64,000 bases of DNA from a virus. A model generated the notes under the pieces. It did no database searches, had not been told where the DNA came from, and was given only the letters and a program-made list of their open reading frames with translations. The stretch lies in the IMG/VR virus record IMGVR_UViG_3300042445_002481, positions 62,001 to 126,000 of that record, one strand, 5' to 3'. The position numbers and the translations under genes are program-made. Below are positions 13,855 to 21,500 of this stretch, in pieces (within the stretch, counting starts at the first letter, position 1; every line of letters starts with the position of its first letter).

Positions 13855-15050
13855 GCTTAGCTGACAAATTAGAAGAGCTACGTAATCCTGGGACCTCAGG
13901 GTCTGACTATAAGAAGCTCGGAGTCCCCGAAGACTGGCGTCCAAGAATGGACATAGATAGCGGCAAGGGTGGCTATCTAATTTCATCGCCTCGTGCAGAA
14001 GGCTCTAACTTCGATGCAAATGAAGTTATAAAAGATTTTGGTTTAGATCCGGCAGAGTGGGCGGTATCTTCTCTTCGTAGAGGCAAGTGGCAAAAGTTTG
14101 ACGGTGAATATTTAGAGTCAATACGAGTCAACCTAATACCATCATCCTCAGTTGGTTTAGACTCTTTAGATGTAGAGCAGCTTTTAGATGAAATGAAAAA
14201 GTGGCGTCCAGCAAAAGGTGTAAAAACATCAACTGGAAACGGCGCGTTCACAGTAGTCCCAAGCGATCAACAAATAGGTAAGAAAGCAAACGGCGAGGGT
14301 ACGGCTCAATCGATAGGTCGAATTCTCCAACTAACAGAATCGGCGGTGCATAGATTTGAAGCTTATAAAAAGATGGGCCTTTCTCTTGGAACAATTTGTC
14401 TGGCGTTACCGGGTGATCACGTGGAGGGAATTACCAGCCAAAACGGAAGACTCCAAGGACAAGCAGCCTCCGACCTCGGAATAACCGAGCAGGTACGAGT
14501 TGCTAGGAGACTACTTCTAGCTCAGATTAAAGCTTTGGCACCTCTAGCAGAGCACATGATTGTTCCAGTCATAAATGGAAACCACGACGAGGCAACCAGA
14601 CAAGTTGTGACAGATCCATCAGATGGATGGAACGTAGAGATTGCATCTGCAGTTCAAGACATTTGCGCAGAAAATCCTGCACTACAGCACATAGAGTTTA
14701 GATATCCATCAGTTGGGCATCAGACACTAACTGTAGATATTAAAGGAACTATGCTTGGACTGTTCCACGGACACCAGGCTGGACAGAACAACACACTACG
14801 CTACATCTCACAGCAGGCAGCAGGACAGACTGCTCTTGGTTTGGCAGACGTCTGGGTGTCAGGACACTTCCACAACTTCAGAACTATGGACATTGGTACT
14901 CGTCTTTGGGTTCAGGCTCCAACCACAGACCCCGGAAGCGAATGGTTCCGTGATCGTGCTGGAATGGAGTCAAAGCCAGGACTTCTCACTATGGTTCTTG
15001 GCGGAGACTTTGAGCCAAGAGAATTTATAAGTGTTTTGGCAGTGAGATAA
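13851..15050 (+). CDS. Calcineurin-like metallophosphoesterase, 399 aa
   Basis: Motifs of the metallophosphoesterase superfamily appear in order: SDQQIGKK (DxQ where DxH is usual), LPGDHVEG at about residue 187, INGNHDE at about 241, LFHGHQAG at about 306 and VSGHFHN at about 337. The N-terminal 120 residues are a separate, mostly charged region. The start is taken as TTG 13851, with AGGA 8 nt upstream and a TTGA overlap with the preceding gene; a TTG at 13827 in the same frame is possible. It may hydrolyse phosphodiester bonds in DNA or nucleotides. In phages such enzymes sit with DNA-metabolism genes; the substrate here is unknown. Confidence 0.85.
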   Translation: MSLADKLEELRNPGTSGSDYKKLGVPEDWRPRMDIDSGKGGYLISSPRAEGSNFDANEVIKDFGLDPAEWAVSSLRRGKWQKFDGEYLESIRVNLIPSSSVGLDSLDVEQLLDEMKKWRPAKGVKTSTGNGAFTVVPSDQQIGKKANGEGTAQSIGRILQLTESAVHRFEAYKKMGLSLGTICLALPGDHVEGITSQNGRLQGQAASDLGITEQVRVARRLLLAQIKALAPLAEHMIVPVINGNHDEATRQVVTDPSDGWNVEIASAVQDICAENPALQHIEFRYPSVGHQTLTVDIKGTMLGLFHGHQAGQNNTLRYISQQAAGQTALGLADVWVSGHFHNFRTMDIGTRLWVQAPTTDPGSEWFRDRAGMESKPGLLTMVLGGDFEPREFISVLAVR

Positions 15051-15052
15051 AT

Positions 15053-16120
15053 ATGAAAGTTGCTGTCTATACTATTGCTCTAAACGAAGAGCAGTTTGTT
15101 GCTCCCTGGGCTGAGAGTGCCAAAGATGCAGACTATCTTTTGATTGCAGACACAGGATCAACCGACAAGACTGTAGCGCTAGCAAAATCTTTAGGGGTAA
15201 ATGTAGTAAATGTGACAGTAAAGCCTTGGAGATTTGACGTGGCTAGAAATGCTTCACTAGCAGCCCTACCGGCAGATATAGATTATTGCATTGCTTTAGA
15301 TATGGACGAGGTTCTACTCCCTGGGTGGAGAGACGAGCTACAAAAAGCTTTTGACGAAAAAGCCACCAGACCTAGATATCAATACACCTGGAACTGGAAA
15401 GATGCAGAAAGAACAATCCCCGGATTGCAATACGGTGGAGACAAAATTCACTCTAGATTTGGCTATATGTGGAAGCACCCAGTCCACGAAGTTTTGATTG
15501 CATACGGTGAAACTAAAGAAGTCCAAAAATGGGTGGGGCTAGAGATACACCACCATGCAGACGATTCTAAGCCTAGATCCCAATACCTCCCACTACTGGC
15601 TCAGGCGGTCCAGGAGGGCCCTGAAGACGACAGAAATGCCTTCTACTATGCCAGAGAGCTCTTTTTTTACGGACGCTTCAATGAGGCGCTGAGCGAGTTT
15701 AAGAGGCATTTAGAGCTGCCTAGGGCCACCTGGCCACCTGAAAGAGCGGCCTCCATGAGATATATCGCCAAGATAGACCGAAAGAATGCTGTCGAATGGT
15801 TAGATAAGGCAATAGCTCAGGCCCCAGGCAGGCGCGAAGCTCTAGTTGAGCTGGCTCAGGTATTCCATGACTCTGCCAATTGGGAGCAGTCCTTGCTGGC
15901 GGCAGAGCAAGCTCTAAGCATAAAAGAAAAGCCCTTGGACTATCTATGCGAGGAATTTGCATGGAACTCTAATCCATATGATTTAGCAGCACTAGCCGCA
16001 TACAATCTTAAAAAATACGAACTGGCTCTGGAGTATGGAAAAATAGCTGTAAGTCTTTCACCGTCTGAGCAGCGCTTAGCTAATAATCTTACTTATTATC
16101 TCGCTGCTGTTGCTTCTTAG
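15053..16120 (+). CDS. Family 2 glycosyltransferase with TPR-like C-terminus, 355 aa
   Basis: The N-terminal GT-A fold shows the GT2 signatures: TIALNEEQF near the start, ADTGSTDKT at residues 32-40 for the nucleotide-sugar site, and the metal-binding acidic motif LDMDE at 82-86. Residues of about 215-350 form helical tetratricopeptide-like repeats (YYARELFFYGRFNEAL, VFHDSANWEQSLLAAEQAL). It should transfer a sugar to a protein, DNA or surface acceptor. Its 3' end overlaps the convergent WhiB gene by 32 nt. A second, GT-B-like candidate is encoded at 18186-19199, suggesting a glycosylation function. Confidence 0.85.
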   Translation: MKVAVYTIALNEEQFVAPWAESAKDADYLLIADTGSTDKTVALAKSLGVNVVNVTVKPWRFDVARNASLAALPADIDYCIALDMDEVLLPGWRDELQKAFDEKATRPRYQYTWNWKDAERTIPGLQYGGDKIHSRFGYMWKHPVHEVLIAYGETKEVQKWVGLEIHHHADDSKPRSQYLPLLAQAVQEGPEDDRNAFYYARELFFYGRFNEALSEFKRHLELPRATWPPERAASMRYIAKIDRKNAVEWLDKAIAQAPGRREALVELAQVFHDSANWEQSLLAAEQALSIKEKPLDYLCEEFAWNSNPYDLAALAAYNLKKYELALEYGKIAVSLSPSEQRLANNLTYYLAAVAS

Positions 16121-16559
16121 CTTCTAATGCAAAGTAGGCGTCAACCGCGTTGGCGCTTGTTCTACTCTGCCAAGTAAATTTGCATTGAGTACAGGTCACA
16201 ATTCTCATTGTGGACCAGCGACCACCGTCTGGTCTATCAATAGTAGAGCTCTCTAAGTGCATAGTTTTTGCTTTACATCCTGGGCAGAGTGGGAAACGTT
16301 TGTGGCGCATCTCCTGACCCTCCCAGTTTACAGAAAGAGTTCGTCTAATTTGCTCGGGGCTTAGTCCACCCCAGATACCCCATAGCTGCTTTTCATTTAA
16401 AGCCCATTGGGCGCACTCTTTTTTAACTGGACAGATACTACAAAGTTTTTTTGCTTGGTGTTGTTGAGCAGGTTTATTTGCAAAAAAATTATTTATAAAT
16501 TCAGCATTTTTTGGTTTAGCACATTCAGCATCTTCGTGCCACTCTTGAGAATCAAACAA
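16089..16559 (-). CDS. WhiB-family iron-sulfur transcription regulator with extra zinc ribbon
   Basis: The WhiB core is clear: one Cys (DAECAKP), then CSICPVKKEC giving the C-x2-C-x5-C part of the 4Fe-4S site, followed by GIWGG, which contacts sigma-70 region 4 in known WhiB proteins. A second Cys set downstream (LCPGC and VTCTQC, 28 residues apart) looks like a zinc ribbon, making the protein longer than a typical WhiB. The start is taken as TTG 16559, with GAGG 9 nt upstream and an 8-nt overlap with the upstream gene; TTG 16577 is an alternative. WhiB is confined to actinobacteria and their phages, so it is the best host marker in the window. Confidence 0.93.
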   Translation of the reverse strand: MFDSQEWHEDAECAKPKNAEFINNFFANKPAQQHQAKKLCSICPVKKECAQWALNEKQLWGIWGGLSPEQIRRTLSVNWEGQEMRHKRFPLCPGCKAKTMHLESSTIDRPDGGRWSTMRIVTCTQCKFTWQSRTSANAVDAYFALEAKKQQQRDNK

Positions 16560-16899
16560 AGTTTGGTACCTCGACAAAAGTTACAGGCACTAAATTATCA
16601 ACCAAAGATCCGTAGGAAGTAAGGCCACCCTCATCGCAGACTTCTTGATACATTTCACCAGTAAAAGAGCCTGCCCACCCCTGGGAAGAGACGCCGCTAT
16701 CTATAAGTGTATAAGCCTCAAATAGTGAGTAGACAATGCCGTCTCTTTGTATGACGGAGGCTAATGCTTTTCCGACAACTTCGTGATCAACATCTACATG
16801 ACCTTCGGTATAGTACACAATGTGGCTACCAAGCTCACTAACGTAGCCTTCGCCCTCCCACAATGACCAAAGGGACTCACCGGCTCTAGAATCTTTCAT
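16552..16899 (-). CDS. Unknown protein, 115 aa
   Basis: An acidic, soluble protein without a motif I recognise. Visible features are a Trp/Gly/Glu-rich start (SLWSLWEGEGYVSELG), a stretch HVDVDHEVVGKALASVIQR and a C-terminus VPVTFVEVPNFV. No membrane segment or cysteine pair is seen. Its stop overlaps the start of the WhiB gene, so the two are co-transcribed, and the upstream 48-nt gap contains TATAGT at about -10 distance without a good -35. Function cannot be assigned. Confidence 0.65.
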   Translation of the reverse strand: MKDSRAGESLWSLWEGEGYVSELGSHIVYYTEGHVDVDHEVVGKALASVIQRDGIVYSLFEAYTLIDSGVSSQGWAGSFTGEMYQEVCDEGGLTSYGSLVDNLVPVTFVEVPNFV

Positions 16900-16947
16900 A
16901 TTAAGATTCTAAAGTCAAGTTTTATGTACTATACCGTAAATTACAAA

Positions 16948-17436
16948 TTAAACTGGCCAGACATATTCATAGGTTTCTGGTCGAACTCCACGATCTTCCG
17001 GCCACTTAAACTGCGAATACCACTCATAGTCTTTACTGAGAAGGGCCAAGCGGTGGCTAGCAGCAATCTCAGAAAATGTCTCATTAGATGAAATCCAAAA
17101 AGGGTTGCAAGCCGTGTCTGGCAGTAAGCCCAGCTTTAAAGCAGTAGACATAGTGGCTTTTGCTTTATCACCAATAGTGGATTTGTAGCCACGCTTTTTC
17201 CACTCGGCTACCATAGCTTGTATATATAAGTAGAGCGCCGTCTCGTGACCCCTCCACATTTTTACAGCCGGATGGTTTGACCACCCTTTAGAGATTCTGT
17301 GTTGCCCCTGAGGATCGAGCTGTAGCAAGTTCATAAGAATTTGCCAGCCCTCTAAGGCTTGCTTATTAAGTCGCTTGTTGTCTAGCACTTTTGCGATATC
17401 TTCAAACGAGTCGGTAATTGGCACAAATGTCTGCAT
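16948..17436 (-). CDS. MSMEG_6728 / pyrimidine-dimer glycosylase-like protein, 162 aa
   Basis: Opens with MQTFVPITDSFEDIAKVLDNKRLNKQ and continues with NHPAVKMWRGHETALYLY and SHRLALLSKDYEWY. This order (MQTFLPY..., LGKQRVEALQIL, HPAVRMWRG, SHQSALLRKDPEWY) is what I recall for the actinobacterial MSMEG_6728 family, annotated as related to pyrimidine dimer DNA glycosylases. DNA repair is therefore possible but not demonstrated by a catalytic residue I can point to. The gene has its own near-consensus promoter (TTGACT, 17 nt, TATAGT at 17465-17493) and a good ribosome binding site (GAAAGGA). Confidence 0.7.
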   Translation of the reverse strand: MQTFVPITDSFEDIAKVLDNKRLNKQALEGWQILMNLLQLDPQGQHRISKGWSNHPAVKMWRGHETALYLYIQAMVAEWKKRGYKSTIGDKAKATMSTALKLGLLPDTACNPFWISSNETFSEIAASHRLALLSKDYEWYSQFKWPEDRGVRPETYEYVWPV

Positions 17437-17464
17437 AAATAGTTCCTTTCAGAAAGCTACTTAG

Positions 17465-17493
17465 ACTATACCTAGCATTAAGCAAAAAGTCAA
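17465..17493 (-). promoter_or_regulatory. Sigma-70-type promoter TTGACT-N17-TATAGT
   Basis: On the minus strand, -35 TTGACT (17488-17493) and -10 TATAGT (17465-17470) are separated by exactly 17 nt. They lie about 28 nt upstream of the 17436 ATG, with AAGGA in between. This is the closest match to the housekeeping consensus in the window and probably serves as an early promoter for 17436 and possibly the genes after it. Confidence 0.75.
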
Positions 17494-17499
17494 ATAAAG

Positions 17500-17748
17500 C
17501 TAAAAAGGCTTTACAACACTCTGTTTTACTGATGCAAAAACTGTCACAACGAAGTCCATCTTGTCCACTTCTTCAGCAATTTCTTCTCTAGTCTTTGCTT
17601 CAGCGTATGAGACTTTAAGCTCTATGCTTACTTGATCCAAGACTTCCTCTTGTTTTATGCGAAGAAAAGCAGCAATCTCCTCTATGGCAGTTTGCTTTGC
17701 TTCTTCTAGATTAGCTGCAATTATTTTTAGCTCAAAACTAGTTCTCAC
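17500..17748 (-). CDS. Unknown small protein, 82 aa
   Basis: A soluble alpha/beta-looking small protein: MRTSFELKIIAANLEEAKQ, a helical acidic middle and a beta-like end DFVVTVFASVKQSVVKPF. The pattern FELKIIAANLEEAKQTAIEEIA resembles small dodecin- or DUF-type beta-alpha-beta folds but no family is certain. The start overlaps the stop of the 145-residue gene upstream by one base, so both are translated from one message. Function unknown. Confidence 0.6.
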   Translation of the reverse strand: MRTSFELKIIAANLEEAKQTAIEEIAAFLRIKQEEVLDQVSIELKVSYAEAKTREEIAEEVDKMDFVVTVFASVKQSVVKPF

Positions 17749-18185
17749 TAGTTGGCCTTTCTAAGTCGCTTTTCTAATTTGTACGGAGAGTAGTGAACGC
17801 CCTTAAGCGGCGGATTTTTTCCATCAGTGTCGTTGAAGATTACGTCACCATATCTTACGCCAACAACACTGCCACGCCTGCCATTGTGTATTGTTCCTAG
17901 CTTCTCCATAAACGCATCTTGCTTAACTCGAACTACATCGCCTACGGTAATATTTCCTGGCTGTAGATCGTCCCAGTAGTAGTCCTCTTCCGACTCTTCT
18001 TCAGTTAAAGGTGTTCCTCTGACTAGCTTTGGGAATATGTCTAAAACTTCTTTTAGTATTGCAGGGGATAGGGCTGGCAGCTCTTCCCAGGTGCTTAGCA
18101 ATTTAAGGGTGGCCTTCGCTGACCCAACCTTAACCTTTGCAGCTTCCAGCTGCTGCTTTACCCACTCGTGGTTTAGTTCTGGCAT
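17748..18185 (-). CDS. Unknown protein with SH3/KOW-like C-terminal domain, 145 aa
   Basis: The N-terminal half is helical (WVKQQLEAAKVKVGSAKATL). Residues of about 75-140 read as a small beta-barrel: ITVGDVVRVKQDA, GTIHNGRRGSVVGVRYGDVIFND, YSPYKLEKRLRK. The pattern V-G-D-V-V-R-V...G-R-R-G-x-V is typical of SH3-like or KOW domains that bind nucleic acid or protein. No catalytic motif is present. It lies between the glycosyltransferase-like gene (adjacent, no gap) and the 82-residue gene. Role unknown. Confidence 0.62.
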   Translation of the reverse strand: MPELNHEWVKQQLEAAKVKVGSAKATLKLLSTWEELPALSPAILKEVLDIFPKLVRGTPLTEEESEEDYYWDDLQPGNITVGDVVRVKQDAFMEKLGTIHNGRRGSVVGVRYGDVIFNDTDGKNPPLKGVHYSPYKLEKRLRKAN

Positions 18186-19199
18186 TTAAATCCTCTCCGA
18201 ATCTAATTCTAGTATACCTGCCATAAAGGCATCAATTGTCTGTTTTTTATCTTGTAAAGAAGCTTGGTACGATTCTAGCTGATTTTTTGCAACTAACAGC
18301 CTTTGGCTATAGTCCATGTCTTCGATCTGATAAGCCAGATGCGACCAGGATTCGCTGTAGCCGGCCGCGTCTATCCAGTTGGTGGCCACAGGTGTGTTTG
18401 AGTTTAGGGCTTGAATATATCTATAGGACCACCAAGACCCTACACCGCGGTCTTGGGGAGCAATAATTAGTCCCAGAGACTCTCGCATGGAGGTTATAGC
18501 TTCCTTATCAGTCAAAAGTCTGCCAGGCTTTAGTGGGTAGACTGGGCGTCTTATAGATGGCTCTAGCTTTTTTAGCCACACACTTTTGTGGTTGTCCACC
18601 GACCAAAAATCTCCTCTAGTAGACATACTGTAAGGTTCAGGATTTATCAATATAGAGTCAAGAGAGACTCCAACAAATCTTTCCTTAGTGCCGAAGCCCA
18701 AAGAAGCAACGGCCTTTTCGTGGGATGTCCAAGGCAGCTTTGGGTAGTAAGTTATTGGCCACACCTCAGAAGCAAAATATTTTGAAGCAAGATCTATATA
18801 GTCCCTGTTAGAGGGGTCTTTAGCAGAAGAGTATTCTGCCCTCTTTGAATAAAAACTACTAAACAGACTTGAAACGTCTCTTTTAACCATCTCAATACTG
18901 TTTTTATACTGCCAAACTTGATGTCCATCAACCACGAGTCTTAATTTAGGTGAGTCAAACATTAGACCAAGTACATGCATAGCGCCATATATCTTATTTG
19001 CGCTTAAAGCAGTGGGAGGTATAAAACCAAAAAATATTAGATCAAAACTATCTAACTCGTCTTTTGTCCATGAAATTTTAGGCGTATCCCAAACGACTTC
19101 CGAGGTTGTTTCTACAGCTTTAGCTACTGTACTAAAGAAACTTACGTTGTCTATGGGTGAGCAGTGGGACGACGCCATGCCTGTGAATAAAATTTTCAT
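18186..19199 (-). CDS. Putative GT-B glycosyltransferase, 337 aa
   Basis: Starts MKILFTGMASSHCSP, typical of the first Rossmann strand of GT-B enzymes. In the C-terminal part, LGLIIAPQDRGVGSWWSYRYIQAL then NTPVATNW resembles the donor-binding half of GT4-like glycosyltransferases, where an acidic or polar loop precedes an ALxxxxPVVxxxW segment. No DxD motif is evident, as expected for GT-B. A target is not known; DNA-base glucosylation and surface glycan modification are both possible. It follows the replication block across a terminator at 19214-19244, so it likely has separate expression. Confidence 0.55.
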   Translation of the reverse strand: MKILFTGMASSHCSPIDNVSFFSTVAKAVETTSEVVWDTPKISWTKDELDSFDLIFFGFIPPTALSANKIYGAMHVLGLMFDSPKLRLVVDGHQVWQYKNSIEMVKRDVSSLFSSFYSKRAEYSSAKDPSNRDYIDLASKYFASEVWPITYYPKLPWTSHEKAVASLGFGTKERFVGVSLDSILINPEPYSMSTRGDFWSVDNHKSVWLKKLEPSIRRPVYPLKPGRLLTDKEAITSMRESLGLIIAPQDRGVGSWWSYRYIQALNSNTPVATNWIDAAGYSESWSHLAYQIEDMDYSQRLLVAKNQLESYQASLQDKKQTIDAFMAGILELDSERI

Positions 19200-19213
19200 C
19201 TCTGCCTCTAACT

Positions 19214-19244
19214 AAAAAAGCGGGGCACCAATTAGATGCCCCGC
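19214..19244 (-). terminator. Intrinsic terminator downstream of the SSB-like gene
   Basis: On the minus strand an 8-bp perfect stem (GCGGGGCA with TGCCCCGC, 19220-19227 and 19237-19244) has a 9-nt loop and is followed at once by six T (19214-19219). It lies 13 nt after the SSB-like stop, so it ends the replication operon transcript. Confidence 0.88.
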
Positions 19245-19256
19245 TTAGTTATATGT

Positions 19257-19775
19257 TTAGAACGGTGTTTCGGAACTTACTGGAGATACTGGTGCTGCTG
19301 GTGGCGCTGGTGGTGGTGGTGGTACTGCAGCTCCGCCAGTAGACGGTGCAGTTGCAGCCGCCTGTCCAGGGAAGTACTTCTTGATCTCGTTACTGTCCTT
19401 ACCCTCATAGGTTCTTAGTCCGATATTTGCACGGAAAGTCCTACCAGTTAGTGCCTGCTCAATCTGAGCATCGGTAGGGTTAGACTCGAAGAAGGGCTTG
19501 GTAAGGCCCATGGCAATAACCTTCATAAAGAACATGTCCATTGCCTTCGGGTTGTCGTGGGTAACAACTAGATTGTCCCAAACCTTGCGGTTAGCGTACG
19601 GACCACCTTGTACTTCATTAGTTACCTTAAACATAGGCTTACCAGTTGATGTTACAACTGCTTCAACCTTAACTATCTTTAACTCGTAGTCACCGTCTGG
19701 CAGTGGCTCGTAGTTTGTGTTTGACGCGACATCGCCTGATTTCTTGATCAGCTCTGCCCAGTTTGTTGTGCTCAT
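19257..19775 (-). CDS. Single-stranded DNA-binding-like protein, 172 aa
   Basis: Residues of about 1-125 form an OB-like beta region (YEPLPDGDYELKIVKVEAV, GGPYANRKVWDNLVV) of the type found in phage DUF669/DUF2815-like replication proteins. A Pro/Ala-rich linker (about 135-160) then leads to an extreme C-terminus SSETPF. A flexible linker ending in an acidic-hydrophobic tip resembles the DxxIPF tip that bacterial SSB uses to recruit partners. It is the last gene of the block with the Sak4-like ATPase and the Fe-S nuclease. The SSB role is inferred from context, fold-like pattern and tip. Confidence 0.7.
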   Translation of the reverse strand: MSTTNWAELIKKSGDVASNTNYEPLPDGDYELKIVKVEAVVTSTGKPMFKVTNEVQGGPYANRKVWDNLVVTHDNPKAMDMFFMKVIAMGLTKPFFESNPTDAQIEQALTGRTFRANIGLRTYEGKDSNEIKKYFPGQAAATAPSTGGAAVPPPPPAPPAAPVSPVSSETPF

Positions 19776-19791
19776 ATGGCTTTATATCTCC

Positions 19792-20559
19792 TTAACTTGA
19801 TTTCTTGCTTGTTGTTGCAGTCTTTTCTCCAAAGACCTTATCGAGCATGCGTTCTACACCTAGGTCGCCTTGCTCTACTATTTTTCCTAGACGGCCCTGA
19901 ACACGCTCTCCAGCTTCATATTCCGGAGTGCGCTCAACATACATGCGGCGTACTTGGAATGGTTGCTGTAGCGGATCTGGGTTCGGCATTGTCTCTACCG
20001 TGATAGCTCCCAGGATGTCGTAGAAATACGGTGCCTGAATTGCTAGCTGACCCTGTAGGTAAGGACGGTATACGCCATCCTGACCCTTACGTGCCATAGC
20101 AGTCAGTATTACAGCCTCGAGAGGCTGGGTCGGGTGCATTGTCAAGTCACGAAGGTCACGAAGTAGTGCACCCATGTGGCGAAGTAGTTCGCCCCACTGT
20201 TGCATCTTCATTTGTTCGGTTCCTGCAATGTTGTCCATGCACTTAACCTGCAACTCAGAGATTGAGTCGATAATTAAGGACTTGAACTGGTGCTTACCTG
20301 ACTGAAGCCACTGAAAAGCCTTTATGACTACGTCATATTCACGGACTTGGACCACAACAGTGTCCCAAGTTCCATCAGCTTGAGGTGGCTCCTCAGTTAG
20401 CGGATCCCAATACTTTACGTTGATAGGTAGGAAACGATGTCCACCTTCAACGTCTAGCATGAGGCGTGGGTATGGGGCTGTTACAGCAAAGCTGGACTTG
20501 CCAACCTTTGATTCGCCATAAACCATAATTGTTAAACTGCGATCAACTGCATTTGCCAT
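19792..20559 (-). CDS. Sak4-like RecA-fold AAA ATPase, 255 aa
   Basis: Walker A is GESKVGKSS at residues 15-23, preceded by a beta strand LTIMVY. A Walker B-like hydrophobic strand ends in SLIIDSISELQ, followed by VILTAMARKG. The size and order match the Sak4/AAA_24 phage recombinases, which are shortened RecA-type ATPases that promote strand annealing or exchange, often together with an SSB. The stop is 16 nt before the SSB-like start, and its start overlaps the nuclease stop by one base. This supports a recombination-dependent replication module. Confidence 0.85.
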   Translation of the reverse strand: MANAVDRSLTIMVYGESKVGKSSFAVTAPYPRLMLDVEGGHRFLPINVKYWDPLTEEPPQADGTWDTVVVQVREYDVVIKAFQWLQSGKHQFKSLIIDSISELQVKCMDNIAGTEQMKMQQWGELLRHMGALLRDLRDLTMHPTQPLEAVILTAMARKGQDGVYRPYLQGQLAIQAPYFYDILGAITVETMPNPDPLQQPFQVRRMYVERTPEYEAGERVQGRLGKIVEQGDLGVERMLDKVFGEKTATTSKKSS

Positions 20560-21500
20560 TACTCACTTCCTTTCTTCTCTTCGATTCCGTAATAACCGTA
20601 TGGGTCGGCTGACTCAAACGAATCGCTCAGAGCGGCCTCTGCTGCCGAGCCGTCGTCAAACAGCGGGCAGATAGCGAAAAATTGGCACTTCCATTTGCAG
20701 TCTTTGGTTGGAGTCGGGTATGCATTTTTGTAGTGACTCCCTCCGGCATCCAACGCGTCACGAACGCGAAGCATGTCCTCAAATGTACCCTCCACTTGCT
20801 CTAGGAAAGCACGTAAAGTAAATCTGTTGTGACGAACCTCGATCTGGTCATAGAACGGTGGCTTTGCATAAGCACCACGCTTGACTTTCCGCAGCATTGT
20901 GAAGATGGCACCGTCGGTTCTAGCGCCGTCCTCATCTTGCTCCTGAGCTTCGTCCAGAAGCATGTAGGTTTTAACCTGCTCGTTCATGTGTGCCATTGCA
21001 CCGAAGTCAGCAAAAGAACCACCGACAGTCTTAAAGTCTCGGATCATGCGAGCACCGTCAATCTTACGGCGGACACGCATATCAATCTTTCCCTGAAGAA
21101 TAACCTTGCCGTCCATCATTGAACGCTCAAGAATTTCTTCTGTAGAAATCATTTCAAGTTCAGCATCAATGCCTTCAAGCTCAACCCACTCTAAGTAGCC
21201 CTCAAGCATGACTCGGCCAAGTTCGGCTTCTGTCTCCAGGCTCGAGGTATCGCGGTTAGCATCAGTCATCTTCTTGATGTCTTCCTTGATTAACTCGGCA
21301 TGAGCATCTAATAGGTCAATACCAGTAGAGTAGTGACGGTCTAAGGCTTCGTGAATGCGGGAACCTAAAGCCAGTGCTCCAGTGTAATCCTTCATTTTTG
21401 GCTTTAAGCGACGGTAATAAGTCAGCCACCAACGGCGTCGGCAATCTTTAAATGTTTGAATCTCTGAGTTAGAGATTTTAATTGGCTCTGTAGTTGTCAT
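20559..21500 (-). CDS. Cas4/RecB-like Fe-S PD-(D/E)XK exonuclease, 313 aa
   Basis: The N-terminus has SNSEIQTFKDCRRRWWL with Cys20. The nuclease core shows GKIDMR (Asp of motif II) and RDFKT (D-x-K) about 45 residues apart in RecB-family style. The C-terminus has CKWKCQFFAIC (C-x3-C-x5-C), which with Cys20 makes the four-Cys iron-sulfur staple seen in Cas4 and AddB. It should resect double-stranded DNA ends to give single strands for the Sak4-like annealase. It sits directly upstream of that gene and downstream of the SNF2 helicase, with one-base overlaps on both sides. Confidence 0.88.
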   Translation of the reverse strand: MTTTEPIKISNSEIQTFKDCRRRWWLTYYRRLKPKMKDYTGALALGSRIHEALDRHYSTGIDLLDAHAELIKEDIKKMTDANRDTSSLETEAELGRVMLEGYLEWVELEGIDAELEMISTEEILERSMMDGKVILQGKIDMRVRRKIDGARMIRDFKTVGGSFADFGAMAHMNEQVKTYMLLDEAQEQDEDGARTDGAIFTMLRKVKRGAYAKPPFYDQIEVRHNRFTLRAFLEQVEGTFEDMLRVRDALDAGGSHYKNAYPTPTKDCKWKCQFFAICPLFDDGSAAEAALSDSFESADPYGYYGIEEKKGSE

